Source: Phocoena phocoena
Taxonomy: Eukaryota > Chordata > Mammalia > Artiodactyla > Phocoenidae
Assembly: GCF_963924675.1 (NCBI RefSeq)
Contig: NC_089221.1
Coordinates: forward strand, 133,590,263-133,654,262
Direction: 5' to 3'
DNA length: 64,000 nucleotides
Below are positions 10,749 through 18,959 of the stretch, in pieces. Made by a program: the position numbers and the translations under genes. Position 1 is the stretch's first letter, and each line of letters begins with the position of its first letter. The notes under the pieces are model-generated. The model saw only the letters and a list, made by a program, of their open reading frames with translations, was not told the origin of the DNA and did not search any database.

Positions 10749-12289
10749 TGGTACGTGGGCCTCTCACTGTTGTGGCCTCTCCCGTTGCGGAGCACAGGCT
10801 CCGGACGCTCAGGCTCAGCGGCCATGGCTCACGGGCCCAGCCGCTACGCGGCATGTGGGATCTTCCCGGACCGGGGCACGAACCCGTGTCCCCTGCATCG
10901 GCAGGCGGACTCTCAACCACTGCGCCACCAGGGAAGCCCTGCTTTTGAGTTTTAAGAGGTCTTTGCATATTTTCGATATAAGTCCTTTATCAGATATGTG
11001 TTTTAAAAACATTTTCTCCCAGCCTATGGCTTATCTTTTCATTCACTTAACAGTGCCTTTTACAGAGTAGAAGTCTTTTACAGAGCAGAAGTTGTTAATT
11101 TTAACAAAGTTCAACATCAATTTTTTTTCTTTTATGAATCGTGCTTTTTGTGTTGTATCTAAAAACTCATTGCCAAACTCAAGGTCACCCAGATTTTCTC
11201 CTATGTTATCTTCTAGATGTCTTATAAGTTTTGCATTTTACATTTAGTTCTCTGATCCATTTTGAGTTAGTTTTTGTGAAGAGTGTCAGGTCTGTGTCTA
11301 GAGTCATTGTATTGCATGTGGATGTCCAATTGCTCTAGAACCGTTTGTTGAAAAGACTACCCTTGCTCCATTGAATTGCCTTTGCTCCTCTGTCAAAGAT
11401 TTGACTACATTTGTGTGGGACTACTTCTGGGATCCCAACTCTATTCCATTGACCTATTTGTCTATTCTTTCACCAATACCATGCTCTCTTGATTACTATA
11501 GCTTTATAGTAAGTCTTGAAGTCAGGAAGTATCAGTCCTCCAAACTTGTTCTTCTTCAGTATTGTGTTGGCTATTCTGAGTCTTTGGCCTTTCCATATGG
11601 AGTTTAGAGTTGGTTTGTCAGTATCTACAAAATAACTTGCTGGGATTCTTGTGATTGTGTTGAATCCATACATCAAGTTGAAAAGAAATGACATCTTAAC
11701 AATAGCAAGTCTTCCTAACCATGAACATGGAATATTTCTCGATATATTTAGCTCTCCTTTGATTTCTATCTTTAGAATTTTATATTTTTCCTAAAATAGA
11801 CCCTGTACATATTTTATGAGATTTATACCTAAATATTTTCTTTTTTAGTCTTACTGAGTGCTTATTTTATGTTGCATTTTTATATACAATTTTATTTAAT
11901 TCTCACAACAATCTTATGAGATTGATAGTATTATTATCCCCATTTTACAGATGACAAAACTGAGGTTCAAAAAGGTTAAGTAACCTGTTCAAAGGTCACA
12001 CAGCTAATGAGTAGAAAAGCTGTGATTCAAAAGCAGGCCATATGATTCCAAAATACCTGCTGTTAACAACTAAGACATAATGGCCTCAAATACAATATAT
12101 ATAGAAGCATATTTAAAACTCAGCAGAGGGGATTGCTGTTTAACTCTGGTTTGCTTTGGAATTAGCTATGACACACAAGTACAAGGAAATCACAGAGTTC
12201 TTTTCTTCCCTCTCTAGAAACCAGAAGACCGGCCACCTTTCTCCAGACTCTTGAGTCAACTGGCTGAAATTGCAGAATCGGGACTTTAA
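139..12289 (+). CDS. ITK: ITK, IL-2-inducible T-cell kinase (3' half, nine exons)
   Basis: This is the C-terminal part of the Tec-family tyrosine kinase ITK, which acts below the T-cell receptor: it docks on the LAT/SLP-76 complex and phosphorylates PLC-gamma1. The join is 139-221, 1266-1399, 1787-1861, 3494-3665, 4061-4277, 5186-5250, 5341-5459, 8636-8793 and 12218-12289. All introns are GT/AG. The joined reading frame has 364 codons plus TAA and corresponds to residues 257-620 in human numbering, with no frameshift or internal stop. It starts inside the SH2 domain; the PH, Tec-homology and SH3 parts lie upstream of the window. The kinase domain is complete, with glycine loop GSGQFG, K391, gatekeeper F435, HRDLAARN, DFG and Y512. 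BTK and TEC are excluded because stretches such as [18 protein letters not shown] match ITK almost perfectly. The human comparison is from memory. Confidence 0.97.
222..1265 (+). other. ITK: ITK intron, no gene content
   Basis: Intron between two SH2 exons. I see no recognisable young repeat; around 600-660 there may be a heavily decayed MIR/L2 scrap. Short open frames here (157-354, 275-481, 1026-1268) have no domain signature. Confidence 0.7.
1266..1399 (+). CDS. ITK: ITK exon: C-terminal half of SH2
   Basis: Codes for the last base of S284, residues 285-328 and the first base of G329. The acceptor is TTTAAG and the donor is G/GTGAGT. It contains [22 protein letters not shown] and the YHQHNGGG end of the SH2 domain, almost identical to human ITK (one I-to-V change seen). 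Confidence 0.96.
1787..1861 (+). CDS. ITK: ITK exon: SH2-kinase linker
   Basis: Codes for residues 330-353, with split glycines at both ends. It reads LVTRLRYPV, then S-S-W, then [12 protein letters not shown]. In my memory of human ITK the middle three residues are C-F-G. This short linker joins the SH2 domain to the kinase. Acceptor ACATAG, donor G/GTAAGC. Confidence 0.96.
1862..3493 (+). other. ITK: ITK intron with a MER5A relic
   Basis: Intron before the first kinase exon. It contains a MER5A-like piece (2480-2675), a scrap resembling an L2 3' end around 2090-2150 and a short TGAA tract at 3096-3119. No gene is seen. Confidence 0.65.
2480..2675. mobile_element. MER5A-like DNA transposon relic
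   Basis: The sequence reads GTGGTTCTCAAGC... and ends in ...TTTGAGAAACAGT, with an internal AGGTGATTTTGA. This is the typical layout of MER5A, a non-autonomous hAT/Charlie element with terminal inverted ends. It is strongly diverged. Confidence 0.6.
3494..3665 (+). CDS. ITK: ITK exon: kinase N-lobe, ATP site
   Basis: Codes for G354 (completed) to M411 (first two bases). It begins [12 protein letters not shown] and holds the glycine-rich loop GSGQFG and VAIK with catalytic K391, then the alpha-C region ending EEAEVMM. Differences from remembered human ITK are K385R, R394Q and I404V, all outside catalytic positions. The coding frame happens to stay open upstream into the intron (from 3235), but the CAG acceptor at 3491-3493 fixes the exon start. 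Confidence 0.97.
4061..4277 (+). CDS. ITK: ITK exon: hinge, gatekeeper and catalytic loop
   Basis: Codes for the end of M411 and residues 412-483. It carries [17 protein letters not shown], gatekeeper F435 in [10 protein letters not shown]442 (the cysteine used by covalent ITK inhibitors) and VIHRDL with catalytic D482. The donor after CTG is GTAAGA. One T-to-S change from human is seen in LRSQRG. Confidence 0.97.
4278..5185 (+). other. ITK: ITK intron with MIR and MER5A fragments
   Basis: The intron between HRDL and AARN contains a probable MIR fragment (about 4480-4600) and a MER5A-like piece (4615-4750, ending AAAATTTGAGACTC). Nothing else is recognised. Confidence 0.55.
5186..5250 (+). 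CDS. ITK: ITK exon: AARN to DFG
   Basis: Codes for residues 484-504 and two bases of R505. It reads [19 protein letters not shown] then MT. It completes the HRDLAARN signature of non-receptor tyrosine kinases and includes the magnesium-binding DFG. The next intron is only 90 bp. Confidence 0.97.
5341..5459 (+). CDS. ITK: ITK exon: activation loop
   Basis: Codes for residues 505-544 and the first base of G545. The loop [19 protein letters not shown] holds Y512, the tyrosine phosphorylated by LCK to switch ITK on; T516 is serine here. It then carries ASPEVFSF (the APE-equivalent motif, SPE in Tec kinases) and SDVWSF. Donor G/GTAAGT. Confidence 0.97.
5825..6345. mobile_element. L2 LINE relic
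   Basis: The text includes CATTCATTCAACAACGATTT, then GAGCATCTACTACATGCTAG, then GGAAGGCCTCTCTGAGGAGG and TGAGCAGAGAGCTGAATGA. These are hallmark phrases of the 3' part of L2. Ancient, no coding capacity. Confidence 0.7.
7210..7609 (-). mobile_element. 5'-truncated LINE-1 3' end with TSD
   Basis: An L1 3' UTR fragment in reverse orientation (insert 7224-7595) matches the 3' end of the full-length L1 at 18,594. It is flanked by a perfect 14-bp target-site duplication AACTGCACTATTTT at 7210-7223 and 7596-7609. The internal poly-T near 7561 is part of the L1 3' UTR, not the tail. Confidence 0.9.
7775..7955. mobile_element. MER5A-like relic
   Basis: It reads ...ATTCTAATCCAGTTGTCTGG... and ...GATCATACTTTGGAAAACTC, the layout of diverged MER5A elements. 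No TSD is visible. Confidence 0.5.
8636..8793 (+). CDS. ITK: ITK exon: kinase C-lobe
   Basis: Codes for G545 (completed) to E597. It reads [19 protein letters not shown] and ends NHCWKE, with changes S-to-T in EDITTGF and T/V-to-S/I in ASSHIYQ. The donor GAG/GTCAGT is a weaker variant with C at position +3. The frame remains open upstream to 8497 by chance; the acceptor TCTCATAG fixes the start. Confidence 0.97.
9660..11835 (-). mobile_element. Old LINE-1 (L1M-type) fragment, minus strand
   Basis: Reverse-oriented L1 3' UTR and ORF2 remnants. Read on the minus strand, 11,470-11,694 gives the L1 ORF2 phrases [18 protein letters not shown] and KRAWYW; 10,152-10,379 gives [14 protein letters not shown]. 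Stops and frame breaks are frequent, so it is not coding. A CHR SINE is inserted at 10,711-10,940. Confidence 0.85.
10698..10953 (-). mobile_element. CHR-type SINE, minus strand, with TSD
   Basis: A tRNA-derived cetacean/hippo SINE in reverse orientation (body 10,711-10,940) ends at GCCACCAGGGAAGCCCT and has a 30+ T tail on its left. A perfect 13-bp TSD GCTTTTGAGTTTT lies at 10,698-10,710 and 10,941-10,953. It landed inside the older L1. Confidence 0.93.
11845..12060 (-). mobile_element. MIR SINE relic
   Basis: Contains ATTATCCCCATTTTACAGAT, then CTGAGGTTCAAAAAGGTTAA and GGTCACACAGCTAATGAGTA, diagnostic of MIR on the complementary strand. Confidence 0.85.
12218..12289 (+). CDS. ITK: ITK last coding exon and stop codon
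   Basis: Codes for residues 598-620: [18 protein letters not shown] then AESGL, then TAA at 12,287-12,289. It is the end of the kinase fold. Compared with remembered human ITK, R598 is K, A604 is P and R610 is S. Acceptor TCTCTAG. Confidence 0.97.
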   Translation, partial: KPEDRPPFSRLLSQLAEIAESGL

Positions 12290-13499
12290 AAGAGACTCAG
12301 TGCCAGGCCATGGGCTGCAGATCCTGAGTGGGGCAAGGAGGTCTTCCCACCACAGAGCATTAAAAGCTGCCACCATCCCAGGACTCCTCAGAGGCAACTG
12401 GCCTGTGGCGCCAGTCCCTAAGCTGCCACGGAGGCAGCGGCCTGATAGAGGCGGGCACCAGGCCACAGGCAGGAGGCTCAGCCACTGAACTGGGAGCAGG
12501 GCCAGAGCAGTCTGTACCCTTCCTCCAGCCTCTTATCTTGTGTGGAGCGCAAACCTCAGTCGACAGCTTTCAAGCAACATTTCTTGCACTTCTTAGAGAA
12601 AGGGAGAGATGGGGCAGGACCTTGGATTATTACCCTTATTGTTATTTTAAACATGGACCTGAAGTTCATGGTCAAGGGATTTTTTATTCGACCTGACAAC
12701 ACAGAATCCCAGGATATGGGGCAAGATGAACAAGGAGCATGACTCTTTTTCAAGAACTAGTGAGTTAATTAAAGTCACAAAGAGTAAGCTCTGCCTCTGT
12801 GATGCTGTCAACCACAGCTTCCTGCCTTAGATGATGGAACAGCTGCTCACATTAGAGGCCGGATATTCTGAGAAGCAGCTTTATGAGGTTTTACTCGTAG
12901 AGTACACTGCCACCTCTCTCCTTGAAGGGAGCATAATGGACTGGGGTGAACAATTCTGATCTCACCGCTGGAGTATTGGGTATCTGGTGTCTGGGCAGAA
13001 AGAGGGCATCAGATGGTGGAAACACCTGGTACAGGGAAAGGCCTTAGGTTGTAACCACTTGGATGCTCGTCTTTACTACCAAGCCAAGCAAGTGACTCTG
13101 AGTCCCCTTCCGTGCCGAATGCTTCCACAGGCATCCTGGGAGGAAATCATGGCTTCCGTAAACACTGACTTACTGAGACCTCCAGGAATCAGTCCCCTCT
13201 CTGCATTCTTTTATCCTCATCAACAGAGTGCAGACTTGTGCTGGGGAGTGTGGCCTGGCAGAGAAACTGAAGCTGGTTTAGGCCCTAGAGATTTGCAACT
13301 TTAAGGTTGAGACTTCCAAGTCTCCCCAGATTCTAAGAGAGGAGTAAGAGGTCTGTTCTTGTTCAAGCCATCTGGATGGAAACTGAGTCAGGCACCGAGT
13401 GGGGGGCTACCAAGATGCGCAAGGATGCCTACTGTTGATTGAGCACTTGAATATGCAAAATGAATATGTACTGAGCTACAAGCCTTAACTGCAGAATCT

Positions 13500-13625
13500 C
13501 AGTTCACCCTGAGTTCACACCAGTGCAGTGAGATATTATTATTATTCCCATTTTACAGATAATGGAACTTAGGCTTTGAAAAGCTTGGACACCGGTCTGA
13601 GGTGACAGAGCTAGGAAGAATACAG
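13500..13625 (-). mobile_element. MIR relic in ITK 3' UTR
   Basis: TATTCCCATTTTACAGATAA and GACAGAGCTAGGAAGAATAC match the MIR core read in reverse. Confidence 0.75.
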
Positions 13626-14789
13626 CCCACCTCTGTCTGACTGCAATGCACAGTTTCTCTATTTTTATTCAACACTGCCTTCTACTGAGGGTGAAAGGGA
13701 TTGCTGAGGAGGTAAGTACAGTAGAGGGGAAAGTCCTAGAGAGCCAATAAAGAAGCCAACACAGCACCATCAGCAAGTAAAGCTGCTCCTGCATAGACCA
13801 GGGTGGCTGGCGGTGTAGCCCTCCAACTTGGAATAGGATCTTTTTTTCCTCATCTGTATCCTCACCTTCATCAGAGTTAATGACGTTGGAGTTACTAAAG
13901 GAGTAATTAGCCCTTTGATTCACTCAACCCACCAGAGTCATATTGCATGAGGCAATTTGTAGATGAGCTTCAAAGCAGCTTTAAAAGATTCTCCTGCAGA
14001 AGTATAAATACTTCCTTGAATTATCACTTCAGCTTTGAGCCGGCTGCGGTCTTCTTGGACACTTTCTGGGGAAGGGTATTCCTTGATGTAAGAGAGATTT
14101 AATTTTCATACAGCGTTTAGGGAAAACTCTTTTTGGATGGTGTTGAAATCAGCTCTTTCTAAAAAATCATGTGATATTTTGACCGGCTGAAGATGCAGAT
14201 GTACAACTTTCAAGTATAATTATTGCAAAACTGGTAGCTTCAAAAAAAAAACTATCATTTAGAAGATGATATTTCTCAACTTATCCAAAATCATCCCTGT
14301 TTACTTTTTTGGCATTTTGTACATTCTTTTTTGGAACCTTTAATTAGAGATGATTTCGGGAACATCCAGCCTAGAAGGAAAACATCAGAATTGACTGATT
14401 TCTGTGGTATGGTTTAGAAAAATTCTCCCTTACATGGTATTATCTTGTTCAAGCTCAGAATCATTGAGGCTTTAACTTAACATGTGTCAGGAGGTTACCT
14501 CTCAGTGTCCTGCAAAATAGACTTCTGCCTGTTTGGTTTTTGGCTTTTTTTTTTTCCTTCTCACATTTTGAAAACGGTGCCATGTGCTCACAGGGAATTC
14601 CCCTATGCAAAGTTTTAGTTCTAGATGCATTTTGTAGATTTTGCATTGTGCCCTTTTGAGACTATGTATTTATATTTGGATAGATTGAATATTTATTAGT
14701 GTACAGCGATTGCTAATGTTCACAATTAAAATGTTACAAATATCTCTTATGCTTTGTAAATCACACCAAGTTAAAGGTTGGGTCTAGCA

Positions 14790-14795
14790 AATAAA
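14790..14795 (+). terminator. ITK: Likely ITK polyadenylation signal
   Basis: A canonical AATAAA in GCAAATAAAGCTG, followed 10-25 bases on by T/G-rich sequence. Chosen over ATTAAA at about 14,726 because it gives the expected transcript length. Confidence 0.6.
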
Positions 14796-15189
14796 GCTGT
14801 GCATTTTAGTAAATAGGGTATGTATAGCCTGGGTCCATACTTATCCCAATGTCAGACAACCAAAAGTTTTCCATAAATAATAATGGTTACATAGTTTCAC
14901 ATTCCACAGACAAATAAAGACTATACATCCTTCAACATTGTTTCACCAAGTAAATATCAAATGCTTCCTGTGATCTCTGATATGCTGCACTGAGTGCTGC
15001 AGAAACAAAGATGAAAAAGACACAGTCTTTACTTTTAAGAAACTCCAGGTATGGTTGGGAAGGCAGACAAATAAACAAGTAAAATTATAATACAGCAATT
15101 AGAGCAACAACAGAAATAAGGTCAAAGTAGAGAAGAGCTGAGAAAAAGTGATGGAATCTATTGGGCAAAGTGTGACATCAGTGGAAATT

Positions 15190-15355
15190 TCTTAGAAACC
15201 TGCTACTGAAAGTGTGGTCCCCGGACCAGCAACAGCAGCATTACTAGCTTGTGAGAAATGCAAATTCTCTCTCCACCCTGAGATCCACTGAATGAGAATC
15301 TACATTTTAACAAGATCTACAGGTGATCATCTGCACATTAAAGTTTGGGAAGCAC
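15190..15355. mobile_element. MER5A-like relic
   Basis: Contains AGTGTGGTCCCCGGACCAGC, TGAGAATCTACATTTTAACA and AGTTTGGGAAGCACTG, the pattern of MER5-family elements. Confidence 0.6.
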
Positions 15356-15512
15356 TGTCACAGAAGATATCATCTCTGACTCAGTTTTGAAGATGAATTA
15401 TGCTTTTTTTAGGCAAGCCAATGGGCAGAAATACTTTCCAGGTAGAGGGATAGAGGAAACAAAACATATTGAGAAGCTATTATCAGTTTACCATTGCTGG
15501 GGCAAAGGGTGG

Positions 15513-15514
<2 letters not shown>

Positions 15515-15546
<32 letters not shown>
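15515..15546 (+). repeat. (GT)16 microsatellite
   Basis: Sixteen uninterrupted GT units after a G run. Confidence 0.97.
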
Positions 15547-15549
<3 letters not shown>

Positions 15550-16220
15550 CAACGACTTAGATTTTAAAACACAAAAAATGTTGGAACTCTAGTTGTAGAG
15601 AGGAAAAATGTCATTGAACAAGGAGAGAAGGTCAAATTTGTGTTTAAAAATATATTCTGGCAGCAGTGTGGAGAGTGGATTTGAGAGAGGGAAAGCTGGT
15701 GAAAGAGAAACGAATCTGGAGATGATTTCTGACTTGCTCCTAGTACCAAATTATTGTTCATACTCATTCTGTCATCTGCTATGTGGGTGACATGTGGAAA
15801 CTGTAATTCGGAGCTCTTAAGCCACAGTTGGACAGCAAGGCACAGCTGTTCTCCTCCCTCTTAAAATCCCAGTGAAATAAGGGCTGGGTTATTATAGTTT
15901 GGGTGTATTGAGCTCTCCCTGTACCTTTCAGTTCACCAAATGCCCACATCCACTGTTGGAGCCAGCTCATGCACCCAGAGGACCATCAGGTACCAGTGAG
16001 AAAGCCTGTGGCTTCCACACAGTCCTTTGTGGGACTCACCTCTGGGCTTGACTCCCCCTGGCAAATGACCCAGAGAGGAAGCTTCTAGAGCAGGATGGAT
16101 GAACAGATCGGTTTCTCAGAGAGCATTTATCCTGCAGATCCTACTCTGCCTGGAACCTCCCAACACACAAGACCACCAAACTCAGGAAAAGGCAGAACAT
16201 ACCCCATTCAGCCAGATGGG

Positions 16221-16224
<4 letters not shown>

Positions 16225-16263
<39 letters not shown>

Positions 16264-16274
16264 TGTGAGTGTGT
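16225..16274 (+). repeat. (GT)18 microsatellite with GA interruptions
   Basis: Eighteen perfect GT units, then a variant tail GAGTGTGAGTGTGT. Confidence 0.97.
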
Positions 16275-16897
16275 CTTCAGTGACTCTGCATTTCTTCCCA
16301 AGTCATCATGAGTAGTTGGTTTCTGGGATAATTGAATCATACAGATACTGTTAGGAGGAGTTTTAGAGATCATTTGTTACCATTCACCTGCTATTACTTG
16401 GCACTGTGTCAGGTGTATACGATGAATAGGATATCAGTTGAGGACCAAACACATCACAGTCAAATTAAGATAATTCAAGGCAAGCCTATTTCAAAAGGAC
16501 TGTTTAACACAGTGTGGGTTTAGAAGAACCATAGTAAGTAGTACAGAGGGAAAGAACAGCCAAGGAACAGTTACCATGCCTAGGCCCAAAGAAATGAGGA
16601 ACGGGAGTGGTCCCTTGCTTGTGGAAGCAGAGAGTCAGCTGGAGAAATGTGCCTCGAGAGGACAGCACATTTAGTGAGAAACAGAGGAAGCCCAAGGCAG
16701 CAACACAAGGAGGAGGCTGTGGAATAAATATGCTGGCCCCACTCTCCTCCCTTCCCCCCATCAACTGCTGGGGTTTCTTGTTGGCCAAACTCAGCTGGAA
16801 GCCAGAGGACGAAGAAATCCTAGTAGAGTAGTCCACAGAGGTCAGTCTGCAGGGGCAGGAGCAGGGTGAGAAGAGTGAAGTAGGTCTGGAGGAGCAA

Positions 16898-17259
16898 GAG
16901 GAGATATCCAGGGCTTCCCTGATGGCACAGTGGTTAAGAATCCGCCTGCCGATGCAGGGGACACGGGTTCGAGCCCTGGTCCGAGAAGATCCCACATGCC
17001 GTGGAGCCACTAAGCCTGTGTGCCACAACTACTGAGCCTGCGCTCTAGAGCCCGCGAGCCATGACTACTGAAGCCTGGGCGCCTAGAGCCCGTGCTCCGC
17101 AACAAAGAGAAGCCACCGCAATGAGAAGCCTGCGCACCACAACGAAGAGTATCCCTGACTCGCCACAACTAGAGAAAAGCCCATGCATAGCAACAAAGAC
17201 CAATGTAGCCAAAAATAAAATAAATAAATGTAAAAAAAAGAGAGAGAGAAGATATCCAG
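16898..17259 (+). mobile_element. CHR-type SINE (long form) with TSD
   Basis: Plus-strand SINE, body 16,912-17,245. It begins GGCTTCCCTGATGGCACAGT, has the tRNA-like B-box GGTTCGAGCCC, and ends in an AAAATAAAATAAATAAATG tail. The 14-bp TSD is imperfect: GAGGAGATATCCAG at 16,898-16,911 against GAGAAGATATCCAG at 17,246-17,259. Confidence 0.93.
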
Positions 17260-17914
17260 TACACATGCCAACCTTTCTGTAAGAAGCCTCAGGCTAGTAA
17301 AAAAGTCCAATACATAAATAAATACAGTTGATTTAAGCTTTGCAGACTTTATACTTGCAAACTGCCTGCTCACTAAAATCTATCTGTAACCCTAAAGTCA
17401 ATTCTTGCAGGCCTTTCACAGTCATTTATGACACGCCCATGCCCAGAGCAGAGAAAAATGTCACTCTACAGGTACATTCCCAGCTGAGGTCGAACAAGGC
17501 GAGGCCCTGCCTTCTCGTTTCAGCTCATACCATAAACTAGTGTCCTTCTTGAGATCTATTTAGTGCCAAATTTTTTGCACTTGTGTACATTTTATTGGTC
17601 CTTTTGCTCTTTAAAGTGACCCTCAAGCATAGAGCTGAGATGCTGTCTTGTGTAAATGAAAGAAGGCTGTGATATATCTTACAAGGAAAACATGTGTTAG
17701 ATGAGTTTCACTCAGCATGACTTATAGTTCTGTTGACTGTGAGTTCAATGTTAATGAAGCCACAATACATACGAAACAAGGTGTTTTTGAACAGAAATGT
17801 GCATAAAACAAGGTTATGTGTAAATCAGGTGACTTTATTAAACATAACCACTGAATGATGAGAATCAACTGTGATTGCAAAGCACTGCTGTAGGTCATCT
17901 GATGGAGCAATGGT

Positions 17915-18075
17915 CACGATCCAGTGAGAGCACAGAGAGTGAAAATACCCAAGGAAGCAGGGAGGGCTTCAGAGAGGAAGTGATATTTCAGCTGTGTCTT
18001 AAAGGGTAAATGGGAGTTCCTAAGGAAGGGAAGGTCTGGAAGAACGTTTCAGGCCAGAGAAACCAGCATGCATAA
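17915..18075 (+). mobile_element. L2 LINE relic
   Basis: AGGGCTTCAGAGAGGAAGTG, then TTTCAGCTGTGTCTTAAAGG and CAGGCCAGAGAAACCAGCAT match the L2 3' region. Confidence 0.65.
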
Positions 18076-18959
18076 AAACACATCTTATTCCACCTTCTTC
18101 CCTTGCATTAATTGGATGTTAGGAGTGGGAACCTTGGGGCCCAAAGCCAGCAGGTGCTGGAGAATCAGTTAAAGGAACCTAGTAGATTATGGTTCCTCAC
18201 CCTCCAGGTTCACATCTACCCACACCCCACTCTACCATCTAGAGCTAACAAGGAGTTCCTGATCCCTTTTCATTTTCTCAGACTCATTTTGACTACAAAT
18301 GTCTATAAGCTGAGACAAGCTATACAAACATTTACTTGCTTTTCTGTTGTGTATATCTCAAAGCTCTTTCCCATTTAAGAGGATGTTTGACCTCTCCAGC
18401 AGCTTTGACATGGAACGGTGGGTGACGGGGTCTCACTTGACAGAAAAGAGAAGTGAAACACAGCATGCTGAGGTTGTAGAGCAACTCAACACAAGTGAGA
18501 ATAGAACTCAGATCTTATTCCAAGTCCTGCATTCTTCCTAAAGACCACGCCCAAATTCAAACCATGGTAATAATAATAAAAGCTCCTATTTTTAAAAACA
18601 TCTTTATTGGAGTATAATTGTTTTACAATGGTGTGTTAGTTTCTGCTTTATAACAAAGTGAATCAGCTATACATATACATATATCACCATATCCCCACCC
18701 TTTTGCGTCTCCCTCCCACCCTCCCTACCCCACCCCTCTAGGTGGTCACAAAGCACTGAGCTGATCTCCCTGAGCTATGTGACTGCTTCCCACTAGCTAT
18801 CTATTTTACATTTGGTAGTGTATATATGTCCATGCCACTCTCTCACTTCGTCCCAGCTTACCCTTCCCCATCCCTGTGTCCTCAAGTCCATTCTCTATGT
18901 CTGCATCTTTATTCCTAGTCTACCCCTAGGTTCTTCAGAACATTTTTTCTTTTTTTTTT

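Larger units (their letters stand above)
8794..12217 (+). other. ITK: Last ITK intron, mostly old L1 sequence
   Basis: This 3.4-kb intron contains a decayed MIR (about 9400-9560), an old antisense L1 (about 9660-11,835) split by a CHR SINE, and a MIR (about 11,845-12,060). An 8-base C run lies near 8813. Confidence 0.65.
12290..14815 (+). other. ITK: ITK 3' untranslated region
   Basis: From the stop codon to just past AATAAA at 14,790-14,795. The length of about 2.5 kb fits the known ITK mRNA size of about 4.3 kb. It contains a MIR fragment (13,500-13,625) and AU-rich stretches with ATTTA near 14,665-14,700 that could affect mRNA stability. Other poly(A)-like hexamers (ATTAAA near 14,726, AATAAA near 14,913) make the exact end uncertain. 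Confidence 0.7.
14816..18578. other. Intergenic DNA between ITK and the full-length L1
   Basis: No gene recognised. It holds a MER5A-like relic (15,190-15,355), two GT microsatellites, a CHR SINE (16,912-17,245) and L2-like fragments (about 15,000-15,180 and 17,915-18,075). Confidence 0.7.

Noticed and set aside
16912..17245. Possible tRNA gene (A- and B-box-like words)
   Set aside because: It is part of a CHR SINE with tail and TSD; no intact cloverleaf, and the same motif recurs at all SINE copies.
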